64,000 nt of DNA from NCBI RefSeq assembly GCF_023973825.1, contig NC_090124.1, positions 2,627,014 through 2,691,013 of the forward strand, given 5' to 3'. Position 1 is the stretch's first letter; every line of letters begins with the position of its first letter. The notes under the pieces are model-generated. The model was not told where the DNA came from. It worked only from the letters and a program-made list of their open reading frames with translations, and made no database searches. Shown here in pieces: positions 1 to 14,520 of this stretch. This DNA is from Plasmodium brasilianum (Eukaryota; Apicomplexa; Aconoidasida; Haemosporida; Plasmodiidae). The translations under genes were made by a program, and so were the position numbers.

Positions 1-3000
1 TTGTTTTCAAAGAATTTATATATGTCAATCATACTTCTCATGTGTGTACATATATGTGCTCTTACGTATGTGTCTATGTACATGAGCGTATGAACATATA
101 TGTATGTAAATGCTTATAGGAATGTGTGTATATATGTATATTTACATAAGGTAATGTATCCACTTACATATTTCAATACATTTACCTTCCCGTATATCAA
201 AAAATCTATCTTTATTTTTAAACATGAAAAAATACGTTGAATTATTATAATGTAACACTAACAATGATGATGAAAGAGTATTTTATTGCTTAAGTAATAT
301 GCACATAAAAATAATAAGAAATAAAACATATATGATATATTTTCTATAGATTGGTTTATCTATTTCATCTTATGAAGTTTTTTGAGTAATTTTATTATTA
401 TAACTGAGCTTTATGCACATTTATGTATATATTTTAATTTTGTTGTACGCATTATATGTGAAACAAGCGAACACATAAGAAGTATACTTTTATAAAGAAA
501 CTAATACTCATATAAATCATGTAAAACAAAATAAATAGAATAAGGCATTTATGATTGGAATACGGATTTATATCAATATCCAAAACCGTTTGAGGAAACA
601 AACACTCTCATATATGTGTGAATGTTTATATGGTAACATTATTGAATGAATACATATTTATTAATATAATACACTTCTATATATACATATGGTATGTTTC
701 ATATTTTAGCTTTAATTACCTGTGTTAGTTCGTTTACCTTGGAAATTCAGAAACGGATTTACATACATATATATAAGTACATACATATACAGACATTTGA
801 ATGTTGACAATATATTTATAACTAATTGTTTTCCTAACCTACCTATTTTATTTACCTTGGGAATGTTCCGTTGTATGCGTAAGCTCATACACGTAGAAAA
901 GAATGAGATAAATAAAAAAACTGTAATGTATGACAAGAATATCATTAATGAATTAATAAGTTCATGGAAACTGCTTTTTTTCTTAGGGCTATTAATAAAG
1001 GTTAAGGAATAGAATATGTTAAAATCTATCACAACAAGCGATTGCTAATATTAATTAGTTATAAAAAAAAATAATTTAAGATCATTCCAATTTATATTAA
1101 GTCAAAATTTCAAATTTATATCTGAATACCTTTGTTAATGTTTCATTAAAATGGTTTTAATTAGTGCTTTCAACATAAGGTTTGAGAAAGTATATATACA
1201 ATGTTAAAATAAGAAAACGTATAATATGTAAATTTAAAAGGTCTTAATTTTTAATAATTCGAAGAATTACACTTTATGTATGTGCATGTGTTTATATATA
1301 TTAAGGTAGACATATATATATACATACACATTTTTATAATATTCTCTTGAACATAAACAAGCACGTAAGTAATTATACATGTGTATTGATAAAGAGTACA
1401 AGCAAAAAATTCAAGTTTGAAAGTAGGAATATAAATAATTATATCATTTAAAAGGTAAAATGGTAGAAAGGGAATTATACTAGTATATTAATTTTTTTTT
1501 TTTTTTTTTTTTTGTTAACATGTACTTATTTAAATAAATGCTTAACAAAAATATTTAAAAAAAATTATTGAGAAATATATACTACAAAACTTATTTTATA
1601 TACGAACATTTTTAATATATTTATATATATTTTGCATACATTAAATGTGAAATTTCTCTATATGCTAATATTATTTTACTTCGAAGAATGAAATATTACC
1701 ATCACTTTATTTATATTATAATACATAATGCTTTATTATTAAATGAGGAATACAAATTCCATATGTCATCTTATTTTTTAAGATACATAATTGATGGTAT
1801 TAATTTTTATGATAAAAATTACTTAATTTTCTATAATGAATAAAAATTTATAATAAAAAGTTATTATATATATTTGTTTTTAAATATGTTAATCCGATAT
1901 TTATTTGAAGCAGTATTAGTCGGATATTAGCATGTATTGTACAAATATAATCACTTTTTTTATTCTTCATAAACTATGGCTACATATAGAAAAAGAATAA
2001 ACTACTTATAATGAAATTCAAGTGACCATAATATGATATTTAAATATATATCAAGGTTAAATATATTTTTTCAAATAATACCATTATATATAAATAACCA
2101 TTCATAAACTTATATTACATTACATTTTTGCTGTGTACATTATTTAAGAAAGCATTAATGAAATCTTTGATATATGGAAAAATATAAAAAGTTTATATTA
2201 ATAACTAAAAATTTTATAAAATAGTAATCATCCTTTAAAAATTATAAACGTAGGAGAAAATTTAGTTTATACATATAAGTTAGTTAATAAGTGTTTCATG
2301 ATGCCTTCCTTAATGTCATATTCCCTACTATATTTTAGTTAAAATATTAAATTATTTTTTGTGTAAATAGATTAATTATATAAAAATAAGTTATATGTCG
2401 TATCGCAGAAATTTATTTATGAGCTTTTTGATATAAATAGCTCTAATTTTTTTTAAAACTATTCTTCGGTGAATTAAAATTAAACACCTAAGTATAATAT
2501 ATGATTTGTTAATTACATTTTAAGTAAATTTGAATATGTATTTTTTAAATCATTAAAAATGTTAAGTATTTAATTTATTTGCATACATATAGATGGAAAT
2601 CAACATCTAGAGAATAATATTTTGATATAACTACAGAAAAATTATAGCCATCTTTTTCATAAAAATTTTAATATTCTTTAATTTTTTAATTTTTTATTTA
2701 TTAGTATTAAAAGTTATAATATTTTATGATATATTATGTTTCCTGTACATGGTATGCGGAAATATTCAGAGATTTGGACTTAGGGTTTAAATTACGAATG
2801 TAAATAATAAAATTTTGTTAGCACAATTTTAATTTTTAATATGTACGTATGTAGAATATAATTATTATGTGTATTGTAGTGTTTTACGAATAAAGAAAAT
2901 GTTAGATATATATACTATATTCTTGTTACACTTATTTTTGTAATTGTATTTAATAAAAATTATTTAAATATATATTATTAAATAAGTAGTTAAAACAAAA

Positions 3001-4013
3001 GTATATGAGTTCTTATTTTCGATAGAATTATAAAAATACACTGTTGGACAAAAGAAATTCTGCTGTTAGCACATTTTATAGAATTTAAGTACATCGTTAT
3101 TATCTTTTTTTTTTTTTTTGCATTTTAAAAAAATTTTATCGATATATATATATATAACTAAAAAAAATATATATTGAGTCTTTAAATATACAAAACTTTC
3201 GTTTAAATATTATACTACAAATTATATATAATTAATAATTATATTAAAAAAGTAAAAGATAAATTATTAATAATATTTAAAATATGAATTTTTTTGTATG
3301 TTAAATAATATTTTATATTTTATTTTAAAATAGTTTATAGATCATAAAATAAAGATTGTATATATGCAGAAACTAATAAAAGTTATATAAGTCATACAAA
3401 AAGGCATATAAAATATTGTTAAATTTATTTATTATTATTAAAATATTGTGATAATAAATATTTTTTAAAAATAAAAAATAGTTTTCAAAAGTAAATATTT
3501 TATGAAATATAAATTAATAATTTGAATTATTGAAACTAGTAAATATCCTTTTAATATAGGATAAATAAATTATATCTGTTCTATAAATTCTCCATTTTCT
3601 ATATTTTATACATTTCTTATCCTGAATTAAAATAATGCGTAGAAATATTATTATATTTTTTTATATTTGTATAGATTAATAAAAAAAATTGTATAATTAC
3701 TTTTCTATATTAAATCATTATTTTATGTATTTTGAATATTAATTAATGAATTTAAATTATTTTATTTTAATGAAAATTAGTTCTTTAAGAAAGGAATAAT
3801 ATAAAAATCTTATAGTATATTTTGAAAACTATTTTTGCTTATATCTGTTGTAAAAAATATTATAGATATAAATATCATATTAATAACTTAAGAAAACATA
3901 TAAAATAAAAAAAAAAATTAAATAATAATTATAATGTTTTTAAACATCGATGAATTTTTACTATTGTTAATTTTTTCCTTATTGATTATATCACAATATT
4001 AAAATTCCATAAC
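1..4013. other. Non-coding AT-rich intergenic region
   Basis: No gene can be supported here. The first 900 bases are richer in G and C than most intergenic DNA of the window and carry irregular TATGTA/TACATA-type repeats. Two overlapping antisense open frames at about 712-1032 show no family motif, no splice context and no homology to the neighbours, so they are not called. The last 420 bases before the fam-l gene contain degraded versions of blocks seen upstream of the other fam genes: a pyrimidine-rich stretch near 3588 and an ATTATTTTATTTTAATGA block near 3757. Confidence 0.6.
1492..1513. repeat. Poly(T) tract, 22 bp
   Basis: Uninterrupted run of 22 T. Such dA:dT tracts are common in Plasmodium intergenic DNA and disfavour nucleosomes. 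No gene is close by. Confidence 0.9.
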
Positions 4014-5006
4014 ATGAGACAACAATTACATTCACTTTTATTCATTAATATTTCTGCATTTTTCCTTTTGTATTGGATATGCTGTTTTAACATAGATTTA
4101 GTATGATATTATTACATATGTAAATTTTCATTATTCATTTTTATTGTGTTCGATTATAATTAATACACCACTTTAGAATGAAATTAATTACTTTTTAAAT
4201 AACAATCGTTTACGTTATTTTTTTAGAATAAAATTAACAAATGTTTTGATGAAAACTTGGACAACTGTACAAAATTAAATACAAGAACTTATAGATTACT
4301 ATCAAAATGTAAAAAATATAATTATATAAGTATTGTGGGGTTAAAACAAGAGATGCCAAATATTGGTACACTACAAAAAAAAGATATATCAAATAAAAAA
4401 GGAGGTGCGATGAGAAAAAAGAAGCAATTAAATGAATATTCAACAAAAAATGTGGAAGGGAATAAAAAGGTTGTTAACAGTAAATCATATATATTTGTGA
4501 CAAAAAATTATTCCCATTTGGAAAAAAAAATATTCAAAGAACTTGATTTTATGGAGTTCCTTAAAAACAACAGAACAGTTAGTGATAAAACTTACCAAAA
4601 AATAATACTTAAAAAAAACGGATTTCGAATTGGTTTACCTTCATTAGTGTTTTTGTTGTTATCATTATCGCTCATATTAGATTTATTTGTTGGTTGCGGA
4701 GTTATAAATGCGTTGTTTTTCTTATTAAGTAAAATTTCAAAAGGGTGGTTTCATCCTTTACATGATGCTCTGAAGAAACCTTTAGAATGGTTGTGGAAGA
4801 CTGTAAGATGGAAGTCAAATAATACCTTAAGCTCCTCCCCTGGTAAATCGGTTTATTTTCAAACAACATACGTTACAGAAGGTTTTTTTGGTATTATTAT
4901 ATATATACTACCCTTCATTATATTAGGTATCACAGCTATATTAGGGATTATTTATTACCATAAAAAAGTTAAAAAATATGAGAAAATTAAATTCAGAAAA
5001 AGGTAA
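4014..5006 (+). CDS. fam-l-like exported membrane protein, two exons
   Basis: Spliced gene, exons 4014-4100 and 4227-5006, 288 residues. Exon 1 is 29 codons, starting M-R-Q-Q-L-H-S, with a hydrophobic core that should act as a signal or signal-anchor peptide. It ends at GTATGA and exon 2 begins after a TTTTTTTAG acceptor, phase 0. An RLLSK stretch near residue 52 resembles a relaxed PEXEL (RxL) export signal but lacks the usual E/Q/D. The conserved family core YSHLEKKIFKELDF lies near residues 124-137. Membrane segments lie near 165-188 and 248-273, and the tail is basic, YYHKKVKKYEKIKFRKR. The stretch between the two membrane segments differs most from the sister copies at 31.1 and 51.6 kb. 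It is the first member of a same-strand pair with the fam-m gene at 7.7 kb. Family label from memory; molecular function not established. Expected location: infected red-cell or parasite membrane system. Confidence 0.8.
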
Positions 5007-7656
5007 AAAATATAGAGAAAACTATTTTTAGTTTTATAATGAGTTCTTTAATATGATTTATTGAAAGTTATATCTTTAGATAAATACTTATTAAACATAC
5101 ACCTAATTTCTTATTTATAGTAAATTCACATACGTAGGCATGTTATTTTTGCTAAACAACTGTAAAAAGTTATATTCCTAGATTTTTAGCATATTTTAAT
5201 GTTTAAATTTTTTTCAATGTGAATTATAATATATTGATTTTTGACTAAATATTATGGTTTGTTATATATATTTTTTAATTTAAATACATTTTCATAATAT
5301 ATAAATACATATATATGAGAGTTACAATTATTATAAAGTAGCATAATTCGTATTATTTTATTGGAGTACCATAACTTGTATTAAATAAAAAAAATTATTA
5401 CTTTTTGTTATTTATATTTTTATCGTCTAAAATATTTATTTTTTCAACTTATTAAAAAGGAATAATATTATTTATATATTAAGAATTAATGTATATTCTT
5501 TAATAAGTAACAAGAGGCGTAGAATATTATTTTTTTTCATTAATAAATAAATTTAATATATATACTATAAAATATGTTTTATAAAATATATTTCAGCAAA
5601 AAATAATTATTATAAAAACCTTCTTAATATATGCGTTTGATGTTTTTGAATTATATGAATATTATGTTTTAAATATATAATAAATAAATATCCTTATTAA
5701 ATAAGTGTTATTTATAAGTGTTTATTAAGTAATAGGTCCTATATCTTTACAATTAAATAAATAGTTTAATGAAATATACGTTTTGTTATTTCTTTTAATT
5801 GAAATGTATTGGAATTTTTCTAAAAATAAATGAATTATATAGTTTGTTGAAATTATATAATTAAAAATACTTTATATATTTATTATTTTATATGTCATTA
5901 TATTATAATAGTAATAAATTAAATATAATAATATATGAATAGTTAATATGTTGAAATTCTTTTCTTTTTCCATCATTTTTTTTATCATAATTATGAACTT
6001 CAGTATAGGTGTTCATATATCTATAAATAAAAAAGTTATGATTACGATAATGAAAATATATATATCTTTTCTTCAATAATATAATTATGTATAGTTTAAT
6101 ATTTATACAGAAGTTCTATTTTATATGATCGTCCATAAATATATAAAGTAAAAATTTGATATTATTTTATAGGTATATATATACATATTTTATATTAGCA
6201 ATTAGTAAATTTTTCATACTAATAATGAAAATCTTATAAATTAAATAAAAATGAAAAAATAAATTATTTTTTTCTTAGATAATTTACAAATATGTAAAAT
6301 TTTTTTTATTTAATAGATAATTCTTAATAACTAATATTTAAAAGGTTAATTTATTTTTTTTAAAAAGGCTTAATTAAATAAATACTATGAAAAAGGATCC
6401 ACATGCAACATTTTCACAAGTAATTTTCATGATTATAATTAATTTACTATGATTATTTAGAGTTTTAAAAGAAAAGAACAATATATTACACATATATATT
6501 TTAATTATTCCATTTATAAAAAGTTTGAAAAGTATTGTTTAGTCAATAAATTATCTATTTTATACGTTTGTCTTTGTAAAAGTATACATATGACTTATGG
6601 AAAATTAGACTAATATATACGGAAATACTGTATGTTAAAAATGAAAATAGTGACAATAAAAATTTTAATAAAAAGCACAAATATTTATTTTTTAATAATA
6701 AATAATACTAATAATTATTAAAAAATTTTAGTCTATTTAAATAGAAAGTTTATTCCCAAAAAAGGCAAATACTTTTATTTTGACAATATAATTATTTTAC
6801 TTATTTTTTTTTTTAGTATATAAATATATTTTTCATATAACTTTAATTAATAAAAAAAAATATATAAAAAATTAAGAATATGAGTAAAAAGATTTTACAT
6901 TAATTAATAATAATGCTATATATTAAACATAATTAAAAAATATGGTTGAGCATTAAAATATCAGTTTTTATTTGAATTTAAGATATATATTCTTTCATAT
7001 ATCAGGTAGTAGTATACATATTATAATCTATAAAGAATTATATACGTTTAGGGATTATCTAAATGATCTGCTATAATTAACATAATGCAAAAAATTATTC
7101 GTTCAATATATTATTATTATAATTATATTCTTATAAATAATTTTTAAGAGTAATAATAAGTTGTTATAAAATATAATGTATATACATTTAGAATTATTAA
7201 TAATATAGCATCCTTATGGAATGCACTTATTGTATTCATATATATAATTGTATGTTATCTATATTTTATACGTTCCATATTCTATATAAATTCAATATTT
7301 ATATATTTTTTTTATTTTATTTTGGAAAAAATTATTAAAAAGTATTACATAATTGTTTATATTTTATAATAAAATTATAGTTTTAAAATATTTAAGTATA
7401 AATGAAAATTATTTTATCTTAATGAGAGTTAATTTTTTATAAAAAATAGGATTAAAATTTTATGATATATATTTAAAATTATTTTCTATAGGAATGTTGT
7501 AATAGATGTTTTATTTATATGATTTTTATTATTTTTTTACAGAGAAAACAGCAAAAAATTGTTATAAAAGTAATTATTGCATTATTGATCTTTTGAAGCA
7601 TATTATACTTTTGTTAATTCTTTCTTTAATTTATTAGAATATTAAAGATATGTATA
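5007..7656. other. Intergenic region between fam-l and fam-m
   Basis: AT-rich with no supportable gene. About 680 bp after the fam-l stop (near 5680-5735) is a block that resembles DNA at the same distance behind other fam genes (TCCTTATTAAATAA then TTATTTATAA). The last 400 bases hold the shared fam upstream block. Confidence 0.6.
7273..7306 (+). promoter_or_regulatory. Conserved fam upstream element (short-distance variant)
   Basis: TTCCATATTCTATATAAATTCAATATTTA-type sequence 384 bp upstream of the fam-m start at 7657. It matches blocks 414-424 bp upstream of five other fam genes. A promoter or 5'UTR role is inferred only from conservation and position. Confidence 0.4.
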
Positions 7657-8568
7657 ATGGTGCAAATAATTAAGACTATCTTATTTATTAAAACTTCTGT
7701 CTTAGTCCTTGTAACATTTATACGTCATTTTAACAATGATATGGTTTGATAATACTATATAAGAATATATTCTTTATACGATTATTACATATTCTACTTT
7801 AATTAATAAAATTTCGTAGAATTAATTATTTATCCTTTAAATAAAATAAATATAATTTATTAATTTTTTTTTTAGCGAACATTTAATAAAATCGCGGATG
7901 AAAAATACAAACATGGGAGAAATTTAGATACAATAACCTTTCGATTATTAGCAAAATATAAACAGGATAAGGATTCGCATATTTTAGGGTTAAAGCAGAA
8001 TAAATCAAATAATAATGAGCATGAAAAGTATGATATAACTATTAATGAAAAAGGGAACAAAGGAATAAACAAAAAATCTGATAAAAGTTCATTAAATAAG
8101 GCGCAATACTATATGGAAGTAATAGATTATAACAATGGAATGTTTGATGGAAAACATTTTCATTTTAAAAAAAAATGGATTAAAAAAAAAGATTACGATA
8201 ATTTTATTGAAAGGAACAGGAGAATTTGTGATATATCTTTAAGAAAAATAAGATTTAGAAAGTATGGTACTGGAGTTGCTATGTTTGTTATTTTTTTCTT
8301 GTTTGCAGGAGCATTTTATGTATTACCAAGATTAACGTCTTTGAATACTGCATGGAAAAAACTTGAAGAGGGTAGTGATATATTGAAAACATTGCATGAA
8401 ACTATAAAAAGTTATGGGGATACAGTAATGACATCTATTTATTTAACATTATATAGTGTACTTATGCTTATATTGATTATTGTGCTTGTAATAGGAATTT
8501 GTAGAGTCTTAGGAAATAATGAAAAATATAATAAAATTAAATTGATGTCTGAACAAAGTGCATATTAA
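7657..8568 (+). CDS. fam-m-like exported membrane protein, two exons
   Basis: Spliced gene, exons 7657-7743 and 7876-8568, 259 residues. The start at 7657 is preferred over an ATG seven bases upstream, which hits a stop after seven codons. Exon 1 is 29 codons with a hydrophobic core and ends F-N-N-D-M before GTTTGA; exon 2 starts after TTTTTTTTTTAG, phase 0. FRLLAKYKQD near residue 51 is a relaxed PEXEL-like export signal. The diagnostic core EVIDYNNGMFDGKHFHF begins near residue 110 and is followed by KKWIKKKDYDNF. Membrane segments lie near 160-182 and 217-241. The tail is NNEKYNKIKLM. The extracellular-type loop between the two membrane segments is the least conserved part. It is the second half of a same-strand doublet. 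Family name from memory; function unknown. Confidence 0.8.
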
Positions 8569-10937
8569 TAGAGTTATATATTTTTGTAATTAATTCTTTA
8601 ATATGAGTAATGTCTGTAATATATTTAGTGATATTCTTAATACGAATACTTATAATTTCTAAAATATTGTAAATTCTCATGAACAGAATTAGTCTGTTTG
8701 GCACACAACAATATATGTTCCTCGTCTTTTTAGGAATTTGAAAGTTAAAAATTTTTTAATTTGTATATTAACATATAATTTAAGCTTAACTAAAAATACT
8801 TATTATAAATATATTTGTGTAATAATTAGATTTCAATGGACAATATATGTTGGTGCTTTAAGGGGAGTAAATAGTAGAATTATTAATAAAATATTATAAA
8901 ACTTACTTAAATTACACTATAGCTAAAAATTATTGTCTCCTATTATGTAACTTCATATATTCTAAAATTATTTTTTGCTAAGGTAATTAAAAGAAATTAT
9001 ATTATTTTTTTTAAATTAATAAATGTGTCTAGTTTAGTATTTAATAAAATTATATGGGAACATTGTGTTTGCACGGTTATATATATAAATATATATTTTT
9101 AATTAAAAACGCGATTAATATTTATTTTATATAATATCTTTTATTAGACATATATAAAAAAATATATTTATTGAAAAAATATTATTGAAAGATTTTGATT
9201 TCTATCTTATTCAGTAATTGTGAAATATAAATATATAATGAAATAATATATTTTTTGAATATGGAAAATTTATAATTGTTTAATAATTTGTGTATTATGA
9301 AACTTCATAATTATTTCAAGAATAAAAACCAATTATTATATTATTATTGTTCATAATGATATTATTGATTCTATTCATTATAAATTAATTTAATGTATAT
9401 TATATTGAAGGTACATACATATATTTTATATTGTTTTTATTTTTCATATTATTAAAAAATTAAATTTGTGAATTAGTTTTAATCACATATTAATAGGTAA
9501 TATTTATAATTATTTGGATTGTAAGGCTTATCATTTTAAAGTCTATTAGGAGAATATAAAGTTTTCATATTAACTGGCAGAACTGAAGCATATAAGATAT
9601 ATATGTATATATATATATATGCTTTTACTGAATATATATGTCAAAGTAGTTCTGCTTAATTCTATTCATATTTTCTAAGCTAATATAATCATTTTGTTAC
9701 TTTGCTACAATATTGTTGTATGATTATTGCATTCATGTTTTAGAATAATAATATATCTTACTTTTATTATTAATTAGAGTAAGTCGAATTGATACGCATA
9801 ATTAAAATTTTGAAATTAACAACGGAACAACTACATTACTCATAATAATTTTTATAATTATAGACTAGCAAAATATGTGATATTTTATGTTTATTTTAAA
9901 CGTATTAAGGGTTAATACTCATAAAATATATTATCACTTATATTTTGTTTATATATTATTTTATTTATTACTTCAATAGATGAATAATTATATAGCAAGA
10001 TATATATCGAAATATTTGAAATGATGGTTATATAATAAATGTGTATAAACTTCATAACTAAAGTATGTTTTTATATTAATATAAATATTATTAATTTATT
10101 TTGGATTAAATATTTCAAAAATTATATGTTATTTCTTGATTATTTTTTTGCTATTACACATTTCAGTAATATTTATATTTTATGTACTGTATTTTTAATA
10201 TATATATGGTAAAACAATTGTTGAATTAAAAATAAAGAAATACCTATTTTATAGATAATAAATATTGCACCTTTTATTTTTTTTTATTATTTAGTTAATT
10301 TTTTTTTTCTAATGAATATTTAGATAGGAAATTGTATAAATCTATTATTATAGTGAGAATTATACGCTTATTTTAGTTTTTTCTAAACAACTATGATAAT
10401 TAATTCTAATTATGCAGATTTTATTAATGTGTTGTTATAAATTCAATTATTTAATAATATTTTTAAAATTATACAAACTAGTTTTAATATATTGAACATT
10501 TATAACTAACATTTAATGAAAAATATGACTGATTAACATGTTTTTCAGGGTTTCATTTCGTTGCACTATTCCCTACTTCATTATAATATAAAATCTGAAA
10601 CTTTAGCGTACAAATGTAAGCATGAAACCTAAATAGTGAAACAATGGAATTTTCTAATTTTAGTACCGAAATGGAAGAAAATTTTATAAATGTTTTAATA
10701 TTTATTGTTAGATATATCGTGGTTTATTATATTTATATTTGCTTTCCAATTTATAGCCTTTTTTTCATTATTCTTTATATTCCATTGTTTTTATTTTCAA
10801 TTTTCTTAACAAATGAATGATTCTATTAATTAAATAAAAGGAGTTTATTCATTATTCGTTTTTTCTCTACAATTAATATATTTAAATAAATAAAATTTTT
10901 GTAAATTACCTACGAATTTTTTTTACTGCTTCACTTT
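8569..10937. other. Non-coding region between fam-m and tryptophan-rich relic
   Basis: No gene supported. A block around 9225-9300 (GAAATATAAATATATAATGAAATAA) about 660 bp behind the fam-m stop matches blocks behind other fam genes and marks the end of the amplified unit. At 10540-10680 there is a GC-richer patch with no readable frame, possibly decayed coding DNA. Confidence 0.55.
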
Positions 10938-11631
10938 TTAGTGTATCCTTTCTTCTCTTATGAGCCATTTTTTAAATATTAATGTAAAAATGTTATTATT
11001 AAGCGCCATTTCCATAACGCACCACCTTTTTCTCCATTTATAATCGGAATATATAATATGATTCATGTTTTTTTAAACCATTATATACATTAATCTTTGC
11101 TCCAACTAGAGAATACATCATAAAGTTCTGATTGATATTCTTATTACATATTGGGATTGTAATGCATCCATTTATCATCTAATTTGTTCAAAAAAATATT
11201 AAATTCTTCCTTTTTTTCAGGACAAGAATTCTTTTACTTTTTAAAATCTTATATCATTTTCTTTTTCCATCTACTAAGCCATAGTTCCCAAATAAAATTT
11301 TTATATTTTTCTGATAATTTGTATTCCGCTATCTTTTGTTTTAAATATACTTCTGGTATAACTTTAGAGAATTTATAAGATTTACAAAGTGAAGACGTTG
11401 CTTTTCCCGAAAATATTTAAATAAAATATTAAAAAAAGTGTATTTTTTAGATTAATTTAATTTTTAAATGGAATTAACTAAAATTCAAATATATTTATTT
11501 GAAATATTTTATCTTACCCAACTGCAGTAATCATCATTTGAACTGGTTGAAGATAATTTAAATATGACTGTCGAAACAGACGTAAAAAAGAATATTGTTT
11601 CTACTTTAATAATAAATAGTGCTACTTTATA
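10938..11631 (-). pseudogene. Decayed tryptophan-rich antigen-like gene (Pv-fam-a/TRAg type)
   Basis: On the minus strand, from about 11395 to 11070, one frame reads as a tryptophan-rich protein interrupted by several stops: FIWELWLSRWKKKMI, then a stop, then KKEEFNIFLNKLDDKWMHYN and PNM, then EYQSELYDVFSSWSKD. The KWMHYNPNM...EYxS...W pattern is typical of Plasmodium tryptophan-rich antigens. A last piece, IFKKWLIREERIH, follows in a shifted frame and ends near 10938. Upstream, 11631-11518 is an open hydrophobic stretch without a usable Met that ends in TGG before GTAAGA, which looks like the old signal-peptide exon. A 117-bp gap would then be the intron, though the splice phase does not fit cleanly. 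At least six in-frame stops make it non-functional. The family is recognised from memory; W spacing and the NPNM block are seen directly. Confidence 0.65.
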
Positions 11632-14520
11632 TTATTTAATTTTCAATTAAATATATTAAATTACAAAGGCATAAACTTTAATATAAATATGAAAATATAA
11701 CGAACAATATAAAATGATTTATAAAAAATATTTAAATTACTGTTCAAAAAAAAATAATGAAACAAAAAGTTTTATATAAAAAAAAAAAATTAAAAATTAT
11801 GATTTTTATTAAGAATTAATTTTATAAAAACGTCATAAAATATCTTTAGAGAAACGCCTATATCTACTTAAATGTAATTAAATATTTATTTATGTACCTT
11901 TGTCCACTTATGATTATTTTAATAATATTAAATTATTTTATTTATTATTTTTTTTTATAAGTATGTAATTTTAAAATATAAATAATAATAATATATAAAA
12001 TTATTGTAAACCTTAATATAAATAAATCTATATATATAAATGTATAGATAAAACTTCAAGTGTTACAATATATTCTCCCATTCATTTCTTTTTATCATAT
12101 AGATATATCATTAATATAAGCTATATGGCTTTTATTAATAAATACACTATCCGTCATTAATATTATTATGATTGTAATTTTTGTTTTTTATGAACATATT
12201 ATTGTGTATAATTATAATATGATAATAAATATGCTGATATAGAAAAAAATATAAAAATAAATAACTAAAATATGAAACTCAAACTTATATTAATTTTAAA
12301 GATACATAACAATTATATAATGGAAAATAATAAGTTTTTAAAAAAAACTTTTTAACATTTAAAACAGACTATGTTTTCCATATTATATTTTACATTTTTT
12401 TCAACTTTCTTTTCATTCTAATTTATAAGATTTTTCAAATCTATTTTTTGTTCTTCTAATTCTTCTATTACTTTTTGTATTTATTTTTATGTATTTTAAA
12501 CATTCACATTATTTTATTATTTTTATTCTCTTTTTACTTTTTCTCTTAATTTTTTTAATATTTTTTCTTTTTACCCATTTTTTTTCTACAAATAAAAATT
12601 CAGAAGAATAAATTCTAATCAATAGCATTATTCGAGCACAACTTGTTATATTAAAAGAAATATTATTTGCATATTTTTATTATTTTCTTTTTTTTCTAAT
12701 TGAATAATTCTGATATTAAAAAATTAGAATATATATAATGTATTACATTCGGAGAAAATAATTATTTATATCTTTGTTCTGTATGAATTCTAATGATTTT
12801 AAAATAAAGTAAACGGCATAAAAATTTGCATGTATAATTTTTTATTATTATAATTACATAACAGAATTAATATTTGCTATATTAGTAAAATGCTCTAATA
12901 AAATGATTTTTTTATTTATAAATATATTATAAGAATTGTAATTTTAAAAAAATATAGTTAATATTTTAGGAATAATGTTAAAAGATAATTTAAAAAAAAA
13001 GTTTTTGCTAGTAGAAAGTATAATAATATAAAAAATATGGTTACTGTACATTTTATAAATATTGAAATATATGTAACAAAATAAAAAAAAGATATATATT
13101 TAAAAAAAACAAATTTATTTATTTAACTTGAAGGTGAATGTTTACTTAAAATTTACGCCATGAGCTAGAAGTTAATTAATAATATGGTTTAATGAACAGA
13201 GAAAATTATAATATAATACAATTATTTATACACAATAGCTTAGCATGAAAATTGAAAAATAACTCTATAAATCGGATTAGATATATCATTCCCATGATCT
13301 ACTATAAGGTTGTTCATTTTATTAATATATCATCAATAATTAATAATAGTTACTTTACATTTTAGCAATATATAGGTAACATAATAAATAATTCAATTAT
13401 TTAGAAATATTATTTATTCTACAATATGTTCTAATTGAGAATATCTCCCACAATTGTAGTAAAATATATAGCATATTGATTTAAGGTATCTATTTCTTAT
13501 TCTCCTAAATATTAAAAAAATTACACTTTTTTTATATTAATATATATATATATATGTAAATGTGTTTAGTTTATTATTCATTATATATTATGGAGAAAAT
13601 GAAATTCTTCATTAAGAAATAGAATTTTTAGATATAATGTTTTAATTTTTTTAAAAAATAAATAATTAAAAAAACGCAAATATAGATAATAGGTAAAATT
13701 TTGAAAATATACAATAAATGAATGTTATTAATGTACGATATTCATTAACTCATAACTGATTAAGACGTTTTCATTATGTAGCATATATTTTTTTTTTAAT
13801 ATAATTTGTAATATAGATTTTGTGTAAATTATCATTACGTTTTCATGCATATAAAGAGTTCTTTTCCTTATTATTTTTTTTTTTATGAACAAATTTTTTA
13901 TATAAATTGAAACATGAAACGGTTGGTCAATGGAAATATAAAAAGATACAAATAAGTATATTTCTAAACGTGAAAATAACTGTAAATTAAGAAGTAATGG
14001 AATAAAATAGAATTATTTAAATTTTTGTAATAATAATATATTAATTCAAGAATAGTGTTACAAATTATTTATTTTGTTTTTATTTATTATTCCAAATTAT
14101 AATTTTTTTAAGGTGTAACATTTTCGGAAAATTTTAATATTAATTTTTTTTTTTTATATGCGTATTAACATCTTACTATTTTTGTTAAATCAAGTATTAG
14201 CGGAGTGTCCTAATGTATAATATTACAGATATAAAAAAACGTATATAATTGTAATATATTTTAAATGCTTCAATTACAAACTTCATGTTTCATGATTTTT
14301 TTTTTCCTTTTTATTACTTATTACTTTACATTCATTTTCTTTATTTCCTAGAGACATTAAAAAATTTAAATAATATTTTACATTAGTAGCCTTTTTTCTT
14401 AAATATCATCTAAATATATTATGGAAGTTACCTATGAATTTATAGAAACTGTTTTCCTGCCATTTCATCCGATTTGTCTACTGTTCTATCAATAACTATA
14501 GGATTTGCATATACGCTATC
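11632..14520. other. Intergenic region with possible coiled-coil relic
   Basis: No intact gene. The minus strand of about 12360-12600 is purine-rich and reads, across stops, as fragments rich in K and E (for example VIEELEEQKIDLKNLI), which could be a decayed coiled-coil coding segment. The remainder is AT-rich with homopolymer runs. Confidence 0.4.

Noticed and set aside
712..1032. Overlapping ORFs on both strands of about 100 codons
   Set aside because: Antisense overlap, no family motif, no splice or promoter context, and composition that follows local DNA; likely chance.
11184..11378. Plus-strand ORF of 64 residues
   Set aside because: It is the antisense shadow of the tryptophan-rich pseudogene.
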